A DNA stretch of 64,000 nucleotides. Origin: Bacillota bacterium. GTDB taxonomy: Bacteria > Bacillota > Clostridia > Christensenellales > Aristaeellaceae. Of this stretch, positions 7,287-15,283 are shown one piece after another. Location: positions 32,822 through 96,821 of the forward strand of contig JAEWVC010000052.1 of the NCBI GenBank assembly GCA_023459275.1. Direction: 5' to 3'. The stretch's first letter is position 1; each line of letters starts with the position of its first letter. The notes under the pieces were generated by a model. The model did no database searches. It was not told the DNA's origin and saw only the letters and a program-made list of their open reading frames with translations. The translations under genes were made by a program, and so were the position numbers.

Positions 7287-8549
7287 ATGAAACACTCCAA
7301 AACCCTTGCCCTGGTTGCCCTGGGACTGATACTGTGCCTGATGCTTCCAAGCATGGCATCCGCCCAAACCACGCTGACCTTTGCTTTTTGGGGAAATGCA
7401 GACGAAATCAAAATGAAGCAGCAACTGGCCGATCTTTACATGGAGCAGCATCCGGATGTAAAGATTGAAGCCACCTATACCGAAGGAGGCCAATATCCCG
7501 CCAAATTGCAGACCTGGTTTGCCTCCAACACCGCTCCGGATGTGATGGGCATTGCCAATGATATCATCTATCCCTACAGGGACCTTGGTGTTTTTGAAGA
7601 CTTGCAGCCCTATATGGAGCGTGACGGACTGCTGGCGGAAGTCTGGAATCCCGTTGCTCTGGATGTGTTCAAGGATGCGCAGGGGCATGTGCTTGCCGCC
7701 CCCTATATCTACAAAATTCCCGCGGTGGTGTATAACAAAGCACTTTTTGACAAGGCCGGCCTGAAGTACCCCAAAGCCGGATGGACAGAAGCAGAAATGC
7801 TGGAAATGGCTCAAAAGCTCACTTCCGGCTCCGCCAGGGACAAGGTTTTCGGCATGCGCCTTGGCACATGGCCCAACCGCCTGATCCGCAACCTGTACGG
7901 CATCCCTGTATATGATGTGGACAGCAAAACCATGACCGCTTCGGGCAATGAGCAGTTCAAAGATGCGCTGGAACTGTTTGTATCCATGATCAAGGATTTA
8001 AAGGTGTCGCCTGATGACGCCATGGCGGAAGCTATCGGCGGCGGGTTTGAAACCGGGAAATACGCCATGGCTGTCACAGCCCCCTGGGAGATGGAAAGCT
8101 TCGCGAAGCTCATCGGCACCAGTTTTGAATGGGATATCGTTCCCCTGCCGGTCAGCGAAAGGTGGGGGCCCTGGCAAGGAAATCTGTACGCCGACGGCTT
8201 CACCATGTCTTCCGCCAGCCAGAACAAGGAGGCGGCCTGGGAGTTCATCAAATTCTTGGCTACCGATCCCACGGCACAGGCCATCTCCTCGCGGATTGGT
8301 GTTCCTATGCTTGTAAGCTATGCCAACAGCGATGAGTATCTGAGCGAATATTACGGAAATCCGGCATACAACAAGCTGGCTTTTGTGGAGATGCTGGACC
8401 ACGCCACCAGCTGGCAAAGCAGCGGCCTGTGGGCAAAAATCAACGATGAGATCATCAATCAGTACAAAATGGTGGTCAACGGCAAACAGGATGTGGACAC
8501 CGCCATTGCGAATATCCAGGCAGCTGGCGAAAAGATCATGGCCGAATAA
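7287..8549 (+). CDS. Sugar ABC transporter substrate-binding protein (family 1), first operon
   Basis: Extracellular solute-binding protein, 420 residues, that would capture an oligosaccharide for the two permeases downstream. A signal peptide (KTLALVALGLILCLMLPS, cleavage around ASA/Q) is followed by LTFAFWGNADEIKMKQQLAD and PAKLQTWFASNTAPDVMGIA, typical of family-1 binding proteins. The C-terminal part has KEAAWEFIKFLATDPTAQAI. AGAGGAGGG precedes the ATG. There is no lipobox cysteine at the cleavage site. It is a close paralogue of the protein at 43487-44746, sharing motifs such as GGFETGKYAM versus GGFETGKFAM. Expected regulation: LacI-family repressor at the palindrome in its leader. Confidence 0.93.
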   Translation: MKHSKTLALVALGLILCLMLPSMASAQTTLTFAFWGNADEIKMKQQLADLYMEQHPDVKIEATYTEGGQYPAKLQTWFASNTAPDVMGIANDIIYPYRDLGVFEDLQPYMERDGLLAEVWNPVALDVFKDAQGHVLAAPYIYKIPAVVYNKALFDKAGLKYPKAGWTEAEMLEMAQKLTSGSARDKVFGMRLGTWPNRLIRNLYGIPVYDVDSKTMTASGNEQFKDALELFVSMIKDLKVSPDDAMAEAIGGGFETGKYAMAVTAPWEMESFAKLIGTSFEWDIVPLPVSERWGPWQGNLYADGFTMSSASQNKEAAWEFIKFLATDPTAQAISSRIGVPMLVSYANSDEYLSEYYGNPAYNKLAFVEMLDHATSWQSSGLWAKINDEIINQYKMVVNGKQDVDTAIANIQAAGEKIMAE

Positions 8550-8557
8550 TCCGACGG

Positions 8558-8586
8558 CCCGGGGCCTGCCCTGCGCAGGCCCCGGG
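8558..8586 (+). promoter_or_regulatory. Strong intercistronic hairpin after the binding-protein gene
   Basis: CCCGGGGCCTGC (8558-8569) and GCAGGCCCCGGG (8575-8586) form a perfect 12-bp G+C stem with a 5-base loop and no T-run. It sits between the binding-protein and permease genes, where stable hairpins are known to protect upstream mRNA and raise binding protein over permease levels. The paralogous operon has an analogous hairpin at 44780-44840. Confidence 0.75.
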
Positions 8587-8631
8587 TACAAGGAAAACCA
8601 TTGCTCCCATCCAAGGAAGGAGGCCCTGTTC

Positions 8632-9549
8632 ATGGTCCAATTTGCCGGCCCGGCAAAGCGCAAACACTCCAGCCTGGACACAAGCAGGCAATTCTATCTC
8701 TTCATCAGCCCTTGGATCATTGGCTTCCTCTGCTTTACAGCGGGTCCGATGCTCTATTCCCTGTACGCGGCGTTCTCCGAATGGAACGGTGTCACCTCCC
8801 CGCTTTTTTCGGGGCTGGACAATTGGCGGAAGATGCTTTTTGATGACGCGCTTTTTTGGAGGTCGATCAAAAACACGTTTTACTACGCGCTGGTTTCCGT
8901 GCCCCTGAACATGATGATTGCGCTGTTTCTGGCACAGATGCTGAACAAAAAAATGCGCGGAACCTACTTTTTTAGGTCGGTGTTCTACCTCCCATCGGTC
9001 GTGGCCGGCGTTTCCGTATATATCGTATGGCGGTATATGTTTGATCCTTTTTCCGGGGTAATCAATGATTTTTTATACGCGCTGGGGATAGAAGGCCCTA
9101 TGTGGCTGTTTGATGAAAAGTGGGCAATGCCGTCCCTGATCCTGATGAATGTGTTTACCTGCGGAAGGGCCATGCTGATCCTGCTGGCCGGCCTGCAGGA
9201 TATTCCTTCCGAGCAGTATGAAGCCGCGGCGTTGGATGGCGCCAGCAACTGGCAGGTCTTTTGGAGAATTACTTTTCCCCTGCTCACACCTGTGATCTTT
9301 TTCAATCTTATTATGAGCATCATCGGCTCCCTGCAAATTTTTGCACAGCCGCAGATCATGACCCAGGGCGGCCCCATGTATGCCACATACGTCTACGGCC
9401 TGCACCTATACAACAACGCATTCCGTTACAATGATTTCGGCTACGCGTCCACCTTGGCCTGGGCCCTGTTTTTTATCATCCTTGTCCTTAGCCTTGTCAT
9501 TTTCAAATCCTCAACGCTATGGGTGCATTACCAGGAGGGAGTCGACTGA
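8632..9549 (+). CDS. Sugar ABC transporter permease, LplB/UgpA type, first operon
   Basis: Membrane permease of 305 residues from the MalF/UgpA class. It starts MVQFAGPAKRKHSSLDTSRQ and then enters the first helix FYLFISPWIIGFLCFTAGP. The EAA loop EQYEAAALDGASNWQVFWRI, which docks with the shared ATPase, is intact. I placed the start at ATG 8632 with AAGGAAGGAGG upstream; longer in-frame readings extend into the preceding gene and hairpin. No ATPase is encoded in the operon, as usual for these importers, which borrow a common MsmX-type ATPase from elsewhere. Two bases separate it from the second permease. Confidence 0.94.
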   Translation: MVQFAGPAKRKHSSLDTSRQFYLFISPWIIGFLCFTAGPMLYSLYAAFSEWNGVTSPLFSGLDNWRKMLFDDALFWRSIKNTFYYALVSVPLNMMIALFLAQMLNKKMRGTYFFRSVFYLPSVVAGVSVYIVWRYMFDPFSGVINDFLYALGIEGPMWLFDEKWAMPSLILMNVFTCGRAMLILLAGLQDIPSEQYEAAALDGASNWQVFWRITFPLLTPVIFFNLIMSIIGSLQIFAQPQIMTQGGPMYATYVYGLHLYNNAFRYNDFGYASTLAWALFFIILVLSLVIFKSSTLWVHYQEGVD

Positions 9550-9551
9550 CC

Positions 9552-10412
9552 ATGGACAGCATTTGCGCAAAACACAGCCTCCGGCGTTATTTTTCCGTAG
9601 CCTCCTGGTGGATGATAATGCTCCTTTGCAGCATGCTGTTTATGCTCCCCTTCGTATGGATGACGCTGACAGCATTCAAGACTGCGCCGCAAACCGTGGC
9701 GTATCCCATCCAGTGGATCCCCCACCCGTGGACACTGCGCGCCTTTACGGAAGGCTTGGCCACCGGCGGATTTGACCACTACTTTCTGAATACCGCCTTT
9801 ATCACCCTGATGTGCATACTGGGCACGCTGGTATCGGGATCGGTGGTAGCCTTTGGTTTTGCACGGCTGAATGCTAAACACAAACGTCTTCTGTTCAGCA
9901 TTGTACTTGCCACCATGATGATTCCGGGCACCGTCACCCTGATCCCCATGTTTGTGCTGTACTCCAAGCTCAAATGGGTGGACACCTTTTTACCGCTGAT
10001 CCTGCCGAGTTTTCTTGGCGGCGGCGCGTTTAACATTTTCTTGCTCCGTCAATTTTTTGCTTCCATCCCAAGAGAACTAGGCGAGTCTGCCATGCTGGAC
10101 GGCTGCTCGTGGTTCAAGATCTATCGGAGCATCTATCTGCCCAATACAAAGCCGGCGCTTTTGGTGGTTACCATGTTCACCTTTGTGGGAACCTGGAACG
10201 ACTATTTCAGTCCGATGATCTACTTGGTCAACCCCAAGAAGTTTACGATTTCCATTGGTTTGGCGGCTTTCAAAAGCCAGTATGGCGGCGCTCAGGATAT
10301 CGGCCCCATGATGGCGATGTCCTTGCTGGCGCTACTGCCCGTATTAGCCCTGTACCTGATTTGCCAGAAATATTTTGTGGAAGGTGTTGTCACCTCCGGC
10401 ATGAAGGGATAA
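9552..10412 (+). CDS. Sugar ABC transporter permease, MalG/UgpE type, first operon
   Basis: Second membrane permease, 286 residues. Features: first helix WMIMLLCSMLFMLPFVWMTL, the segment YPIQWIPHPWTLRAFTEGL common in MalG-type proteins, and EAA loop ELGESAMLDGCSWFKIYRSI. ATG 9552 follows the first permease stop directly and has AGGAGGGAGTCGACTGACC upstream. The C-terminus QKYFVEGVVTSGMKG matches the paralogue at 45854 (QKYFVQGVVTSGMKM). Together with the previous gene it forms the channel for the sugar imported by this operon. Confidence 0.94.
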   Translation: MDSICAKHSLRRYFSVASWWMIMLLCSMLFMLPFVWMTLTAFKTAPQTVAYPIQWIPHPWTLRAFTEGLATGGFDHYFLNTAFITLMCILGTLVSGSVVAFGFARLNAKHKRLLFSIVLATMMIPGTVTLIPMFVLYSKLKWVDTFLPLILPSFLGGGAFNIFLLRQFFASIPRELGESAMLDGCSWFKIYRSIYLPNTKPALLVVTMFTFVGTWNDYFSPMIYLVNPKKFTISIGLAAFKSQYGGAQDIGPMMAMSLLALLPVLALYLICQKYFVEGVVTSGMKG

Positions 10413-10478
10413 TATGCACATAGCCTATCCGGTCCCTTGCCAGCAAAACGCGCTTATCATAATGTAAAGGGTGATCGC

Positions 10479-11579
10479 ATGCTTCACGGAAATTCCCTTG
10501 ACACATTGTTTGTTATCAAGGATACTACCAGCCGGCGCGCTTCCAGCGCCGACCCCGAAGGCACAAACAAAGATTATATTGAAATCCTGCCGGGAAGGAC
10601 CGTCCCACTTTTACAGGCAAACGGCGCGGGGATTATCCGGCATATCTGGTGTACGCTGTCCTGTCATGGGGAAAATCCCTTGACCGCTCATGTGCTGCGT
10701 ATGTATTGGGATGGCGAGGAACATCCCAGCGTGGAGGTGCCCCTGGGGGACTTCTTTGGCATCGGGGGAGGCGTGCACAAGAATTTTCAGTCCGAACCGC
10801 TTCAGATGTGCCCTCAGGACGGCCGCGCATTCAATTGCTTTTTTCCGATGCCTTTTGAGAAGGGTGCCCGCATTACGGTGGAAAACGAAACGGATTCGGA
10901 AACGAAATTTTATTTCTACATTGATTATGAAACCATGGACAGCCTGCCGGCTGGCTGTGCACGCTTTCATGCCCAATGGCGGCGTATGGCCCGCAGCGGC
11001 GGCGCCAACCTGTGCGGACCTGACGCGCTGCAGGAACGCAGCCTCCGGGCAGGCGTGGACCGGCCGGAAAAATGGCCCAAACTTTGGGACCTTGTCAATA
11101 TTGCGGGGGAAGAAAATTAAACCATTTTAGAAGCCGAGGGCAAAGGCCACTATGTGGGCTGCAACCTGAATATCGTCAATTATGAAAAGCAAGCCAACAA
11201 TTGGTATGGGGAGGGAGATGATATGATCTTCATCGACGGAGACACGCTGCCCACCCTGTCTGGAACCGGCACCGAAGATTATTTCAACACGGCCTACTGC
11301 CCCAAGCAGGAATATTCGGCGCCTTACAGCGGGCTGACCGTTTATTCAGGGGATCAGTACGACCGGCCTTGGGCAGGGCAAAACAGCATGTACCGCTTTC
11401 ACATCAAGGACCCCATCCGCTTTCAAAAGTCCATTCGCGTAACGATTGAAACCGGCCATGCCAACAAGCTATCAAACGATTATTCCAGCACCGCATACTG
11501 GTATCAGTTGGAACCCCACAAGGTAACGGCCGCGCTCCCCCCTGCAGCCTTGCGCAAGCCCCGGCAGGATATCAAATAA
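10479..11579 (+). pseudogene. GH172 (DUF2961) glycoside hydrolase interrupted by one in-frame stop
   Basis: A DUF2961-family protein, the family now called GH172, whose characterised members act on fructofuranose- or arabinofuranose-type linkages. The reading frame starts at ATG 10479 (AAAGGGTGATCGC upstream), runs through GAGIIRHIWCTLSCHGENPL and VEVPLGDFFGIGGGVHKNF, and hits TAA at 11118-11120. The same frame then continues without another stop as ILEAEGKGHYVGCNLNIVN, FIDGDTLPTLSGTGTEDYFN and AYWYQLEPHK to 11579. The total length, about 366 codons, suits the family. GEEN-stop-TILEAEGKGHY suggests a TAT or TAC tyrosine codon mutated to TAA. Either a recent pseudogene, an assembly error or programmed readthrough. 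It closes the first sugar operon, so its substrate should be what the transporter imports. Confidence 0.85.
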
Positions 11580-11642
11580 GCAAACCTGTATAGCGGTGCC
11601 GAAAGGTCCGCGCCATCCTAAACCCCCGCTGCCAAAACCCAA

Positions 11643-11679
11643 AAAAGGCCCCGCTCTCTTGCAATGAGCGGGGCCTTTT
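11643..11679. terminator. Bidirectional terminator between the GH172 gene and encapsulin
   Basis: AAAAGGCCCCGCTC (11643-11656) pairs with GAGCGGGGCCTTTT (11666-11679), a 14-bp stem flanked by A and T runs. It serves both convergent transcripts. Confidence 0.9.
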
Positions 11680-11691
11680 GTAACGCCGGTA

Positions 11692-12507
11692 CTATCCTAT
11701 CGCCACGATGGCCTGCTGCCGTTTTACCCGCAACAGCACAGATTCCAGGACCCTGAAATAATGGTTCAGATCCCTTTGCTCCAGGTAAGCCGCGGCCAGG
11801 TCCTGCCCCACAACAAGATCCATGTTCTCGGGCTGGGCGCACAAAAGCACCGCCTGGTCCTTTGCCAGCACGGGGGTCTTGTATACGCGCCCGCCAACCA
11901 GCTTGCCTACACGGTCGATCTCCAGCATGCCCGTGCCCGGCTGCAGCCGCTGCAGCTGCATGTACAGCGCGGGGCTCATCACCAGGGAATAGGCGCCGTA
12001 CACGCCCTTTTCCACCAGCGTTTCAATGGCCGCGGCCACGTCGGAGAACGCGTTCTCTCCCGTTGCCCAGTCCTTTTTAGCCAGCTTGTTCGCGCCGGGG
12101 GCGGTGAGCAAGCCCTCGTATCCAAGCTTTTTGTTGCCCAGAAAGACCAGCCTGTCCTCCCTGAGGGCGCAGGCCTGCGCGGCGATCATGGCTTTTGAAA
12201 GGTCAAGGGGAAGCCCCGCCTTCTCGCTTGCGGCCATATCCTTGGCGAAGATCCCGAAATCCTCAAAAAGGGTGGGGATCTCCACAAGCTTCCTGCCTTT
12301 GTTTACGATAAAGCCCTCCGCGGCGGCTTCCTCCCTTGCCGATGCGTCATCCACCTGGATGCTGTCCACGCCGGCGCCCAGGGGCCCGAAAAGATGCAGG
12401 ATGCGCCTGCCGGTCAGAACGGCGCGCGCCGCCTTCACAACCGCTTCATCCATCTGTTCCCAAATCTCCGCCGCCAGCGGGGATGATTCTCTGGCCAGAT
12501 AATCCAT
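11692..12507 (-). CDS. Encapsulin nanocompartment shell protein
   Basis: Shell protein of the encapsulin family (HK97 fold, formerly linocin M18/CFP29), 271 residues. Seen: N-terminus MDYLARESSPLAAEIWEQMD, then LTGRRILHLFGPLGAGVDS, VEIPTLFEDFGIFAKDM, and the C-terminal half with YSLVMSPALYMQLQRLQPGT and VVGQDLAAAYLEQRDLNHYF, all in canonical order. Many copies self-assemble into a cage of about 20-30 nm and enclose cargo bearing a C-terminal targeting peptide. The cargo gene is immediately upstream on the same strand (23-base gap). With a ferritin-like cargo the particle should oxidise and store iron. TCTCCTCCT complement before the start gives a strong ribosome-binding site. Confidence 0.95.
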   Translation of the reverse strand: MDYLARESSPLAAEIWEQMDEAVVKAARAVLTGRRILHLFGPLGAGVDSIQVDDASAREEAAAEGFIVNKGRKLVEIPTLFEDFGIFAKDMAASEKAGLPLDLSKAMIAAQACALREDRLVFLGNKKLGYEGLLTAPGANKLAKKDWATGENAFSDVAAAIETLVEKGVYGAYSLVMSPALYMQLQRLQPGTGMLEIDRVGKLVGGRVYKTPVLAKDQAVLLCAQPENMDLVVGQDLAAAYLEQRDLNHYFRVLESVLLRVKRQQAIVAIG

Positions 12508-12530
12508 GCTTGTCTCCTCCTCTCTTGCGC

Positions 12531-12893
12531 TTACTTGTCAAGAAGGCTGCCCACGGTGGCGTTTCCCGCGTCCGCGCCGGAGGGCGCGGCGGAAAGCCCC
12601 AGTTCCTCCATCACTTCCATCACTTCCGCCTTCCCGGATGCGAAGTGCGCCGCCTCCTCGGGGTCAAGGGCGTTCAGCAGCGTCATCAGTTCGCCCACGT
12701 GGGCCTTTTCCTCGTCACGGATCTCGCCGATCACCTTTTTGGCCAGCTCAATATCCGTCGCCTGCACATGGGCGTCGTAGATGTAGATCGCTTCCAGTTC
12801 CCCCGCCAGATCAAGGCGGATGGCCTGGATAAGCTCCTGCTTGGTCATTTTCCTTGGCACATTGGCCTGAAAGGGATTTGCAAAGCTTGGCAT
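12531..12893 (-). CDS. Encapsulated ferritin-like protein (encapsulin cargo)
   Basis: Small four-helix-type ferroxidase of 120 residues, packaged in the encapsulin encoded downstream. Metal-ligand positions are visible in LDLAGELEAIYIYDAHVQAT and IRDEEKAHVGELMTLLNALD, the pattern of EncFtn proteins, which form annular decamers and build their iron site at a dimer interface. The C-terminus NATVGSLLDK is a typical encapsulin targeting peptide after a flexible linker (GLSAAPSGADAG). I chose ATG 12893 (MPSFANPFQ), which has GGAGAGTGA in front. An ATG at 12908 in frame lacks a binding site. Expected function: oxidise ferrous iron and pass it to the cage interior. Confidence 0.93.
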   Translation of the reverse strand: MPSFANPFQANVPRKMTKQELIQAIRLDLAGELEAIYIYDAHVQATDIELAKKVIGEIRDEEKAHVGELMTLLNALDPEEAAHFASGKAEVMEVMEELGLSAAPSGADAGNATVGSLLDK

Positions 12894-12990
12894 ACATTCA
12901 CTCTCCATTTCTTTTGATTTTGCCTGTCTTCAGTGTATTTCGCCTTTATAATGGCCCGATTCCTGCCTAGTGAAACAAAATGTGCCGCTT

Positions 12991-13551
12991 TTACCGGAGG
13001 ATGGTAATCTTGCCCTCCCCCACCGGATGCTTTTCCTTTGTCCCGGCGGGGTGGCCGACGGCGATGGCGATCTGGAAAGAAGCCCCTTCCGGGAAAGCCA
13101 GTTCCTTTTCCAGCATTTCCTTCTCCGGCCCCTCAAAGGCGGCCCTGGGCAGGCCCAGGATCACGCTGCCAAGGCCAAGCCCGTGGGCGGCCAAAGCGAT
13201 GTTTTGAACCGCGATCCCGCAGTCCAGAACCGCATAGCGCCCCTTGGAATTCGCGGAAAGAAAGATCACCGTGGGCGCGCTGTAGAACACCGTGTAGCCC
13301 GGGGCATTCAGCCTGGCAAGCATCGCCTCGTCCGCGCCAATTTTCAGCCGCGCAACTGTTATCCGGTCAACCCTATCGATCAGTTCCCGCTTTTGCACCA
13401 CGGTAAAATGCCAGGGCTGGCCGTTGCTGGCGCTGGGGGCGTCGGTGGCAGCTTTCAAAAGCAGGTCCAACTGTTCTTTGGAGATTTGTTCGCCGGTGTA
13501 GGCGCGGATGCTGCGCCGCTCGTCAATAGCCTGCAAGATGGGATTCGTCAT
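12991..13551 (-). CDS. Nitroreductase-family flavoprotein
   Basis: FMN-dependent oxidoreductase of the nitroreductase fold, 186 residues. Seen: NPILQAIDERRSIRAYTGEQ at the N-terminus with the RRS/R phosphate-binding motif of FMN, DAPSASNGQPWHFTVVQKR, and GIAVQNIALAAHGLGLGSV, then IAIAVGHPAGTKEKHP near the end. AAGGAGG lies before ATG 13551; further in-frame upstream sequence overlaps tadA on the other strand and is not credible. Physiological substrate unknown; members reduce nitroaromatics, quinones or flavins with NAD(P)H. It is divergent from tadA with a 66-base gap. Confidence 0.9.
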   Translation of the reverse strand: MTNPILQAIDERRSIRAYTGEQISKEQLDLLLKAATDAPSASNGQPWHFTVVQKRELIDRVDRITVARLKIGADEAMLARLNAPGYTVFYSAPTVIFLSANSKGRYAVLDCGIAVQNIALAAHGLGLGSVILGLPRAAFEGPEKEMLEKELAFPEGASFQIAIAVGHPAGTKEKHPVGEGKITILR

Positions 13552-13564
13552 ATGAAATGCCTCC

Positions 13565-13593
13565 TTGTTCCTTGTTTTCGCCCATGGTATGAT
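13565..13593 (+). promoter_or_regulatory. Promoter of tadA
   Basis: TTGTTC (13565-13570), 17 bases, TATGAT (13588-13593), preceded by TGG (extended -10). Start expected about 18 bases before the ATG at 13618. Confidence 0.55.
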
Positions 13594-13617
13594 AGGTCTA
13601 TAGGGGGTGCCGTCTGC

Positions 13618-14070
13618 ATGGATCATGAAAGTTATATGCGCCTTGCGCTTGCGCAAGCACGGCTGGCCGGGGAAATGGGCGAGGTTCCCGTGGGCGCGGT
13701 GGTTTCTGACAGGGAGGGCCGCGTTATCGCCGCCTGCAAAAACCTTCGGGAAACGGACCGCGATCCCCTGGCCCACGCGGAGCTGCTGGCCATCAAGCAG
13801 GCGGCCCAGGCACTTTCAGGCCGCAGGCTGTCTGGCTGTACCCTGTACGTAACGCTGGAGCCCTGCCCCATGTGTGCCGGGGCCATGGTGATGGCCGGGC
13901 TTGATGCCTGCGTCTTTGGAGCGTATGACAAAAAGCAGGGCTGCGGCGGCAGCGTGTATGATCTTCTGAACGACCCTGCCTTTTCCCACCGGGTGAAAAC
14001 CCTGGGCGGCATCCTGGAAGAGGAATGCAAGGCGCTTCTGCGGCAGTTCTTCGCGGCCAGGCGGGATTAA
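13618..14070 (+). CDS. tadA: tRNA-specific adenosine deaminase
   Basis: Converts adenosine 34 of tRNA-Arg(ACG) to inosine, an essential wobble modification in most bacteria. The 150-residue protein has the deaminase zinc ligands HAE (in DPLAHAELLAIKQAAQ) and PCPMCAGAM, plus EMGEVPVGAVVSDREG at the N-terminus. ATG 13618 follows AGGGGGTG. Length and motif spacing are standard. The gene is convergent with hisC and the two stop codons interlock within four bases (14067-14070). Confidence 0.94.
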   Translation: MDHESYMRLALAQARLAGEMGEVPVGAVVSDREGRVIAACKNLRETDRDPLAHAELLAIKQAAQALSGRRLSGCTLYVTLEPCPMCAGAMVMAGLDACVFGAYDKKQGCGGSVYDLLNDPAFSHRVKTLGGILEEECKALLRQFFAARRD

Positions 14071-15125
14071 TGCCCTTTCACGATGGCAATCAGCTCCCGG
14101 ACCACCCTTTCCATGTCCGCCTGGGTGCCGATGGAAACCCGCAGATACGGCGCGGTCCTCGGGGCATTGAAGTGCCTTACCAGGATGCCCCTTGCTTTCA
14201 ATGCCGCCAGCACCCCGGCGGCGTTTTCATGGTGCGCTTTGACAAACAGGAAATTCGCCCGGCTGGGGAGAACCGGGATGCCCGCCTCAGCAAGCGCGTT
14301 TTGGGCCCAGTCCCGGGTCGCAGCCACCTGGCCGTTGATCCGGCTGTAATACGCCGCATCCTCAAGGGCCGCGGTTGCCGCAGCCTGGGCCAGCCTGTCC
14401 AGGGTATAGCTGTTGAAGCAGTCCTTCACCCGCCGGAGCCCTTCCATCAGATCTGGATGCCCCATGGCGTAGCCCACCCTGAGCCCCGCCAGGCAGTGGG
14501 ATTTGGACAGGGTGCGCACGATGAGCACATTGTCAAAGCGCGCAAGCAGCGGCACGGCGTTTTCCGGCGCGAAGGCCTCGTAGGCTTCGTCCACCAGCAG
14601 GATCTCTCCTTTTTTTTGAAGGTGCGCCGCCAGCTTTTCAAGCTCGGATACCGCAAGATGGATCCCCGTGGGCGCGTTGGGGTTGGCCAGCACCACCGGC
14701 GCATCCTGAAAAAACGCGGGAAGGTCTACCGCAAAATCCTCTTTCAGGGGAACCGTCTCGTACACCGCGCCGAAAAGCCTGGCGTATATGGGATAGAAGG
14801 AATAGGTGATGTCCGGGGCCAGCACCCGCTTGCCCGCAAAAAACGCCGCGAAGGCAAAGGCAAGCACTTCGTCCGACCCGTTCCCCGCAAACACCTGCCC
14901 GGGGGATACGCCGTTGGCCTTGGCAATGGCCTCGCAAAGCCCGGTGCAATCCATATCCGGGTAGAGACGGAGGCTTCTGGCCGCCTCCCGCATGGCCTCC
15001 TCCGCCTTGGGGCTGGGGGGATAGGGGTTCTCGTTGGTGTTGAGCTTGATGTATTGCTGGTCCTTGGGCTGCTCGCCGGCCGTATAGGGCTTCAGGCTTT
15101 GCGCCAGGACGCTGAAATAAGCCAT
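14067..15125 (-). CDS. hisC: Histidinol-phosphate aminotransferase family
   Basis: PLP-dependent class I/II aminotransferase of 352 residues. Expected reaction: imidazole acetol phosphate plus glutamate to histidinol phosphate. Seen: IKLNTNENPYPPSPKAEEAM, AGNGSDEVLAFAFAAFFAGK, VVLANPNAPTGIHLAVSEL, VDEAYEAFAP, and the PLP lysine in RTLSKSHCLAGLRVGYAMG. ATG 15125 gives the usual start MAYFSVLAQSLKPYTAGEQP. No other histidine genes are near, so an alternative role in aromatic amino acid transamination, known for HisC homologues, is possible. Confidence 0.9.
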   Translation of the reverse strand: MAYFSVLAQSLKPYTAGEQPKDQQYIKLNTNENPYPPSPKAEEAMREAARSLRLYPDMDCTGLCEAIAKANGVSPGQVFAGNGSDEVLAFAFAAFFAGKRVLAPDITYSFYPIYARLFGAVYETVPLKEDFAVDLPAFFQDAPVVLANPNAPTGIHLAVSELEKLAAHLQKKGEILLVDEAYEAFAPENAVPLLARFDNVLIVRTLSKSHCLAGLRVGYAMGHPDLMEGLRRVKDCFNSYTLDRLAQAAATAALEDAAYYSRINGQVAATRDWAQNALAEAGIPVLPSRANFLFVKAHHENAAGVLAALKARGILVRHFNAPRTAPYLRVSIGTQADMERVVRELIAIVKGH

Positions 15126-15283
15126 GGGAAAAACCCCCTTTGATGAAGGTGGTATCAATATACCATCGCCCAGGCCTATTGTAAACCTTCTTCCCCCCAT
15201 TTTCCCTCTGTTTCATACAAAATAGGGCTGGCGGATCACAGAAAAAATGAGTATAATAAGACAGTTGAAACGGAGGGTTTGTC

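Noticed and set aside
8383..8631. N-terminal extension of the first sugar permease into the binding-protein gene
   Set aside because: The extension crosses the binding-protein stop and the hairpin in another frame. ATG 8632 has a strong Shine-Dalgarno.
12970..13617. Long plus-strand extension of tadA upstream of 13618
   Set aside because: It runs antisense through the nitroreductase gene and has no family similarity. The promoter at 13565-13593 and the Shine-Dalgarno at ATG 13618 define the real start.
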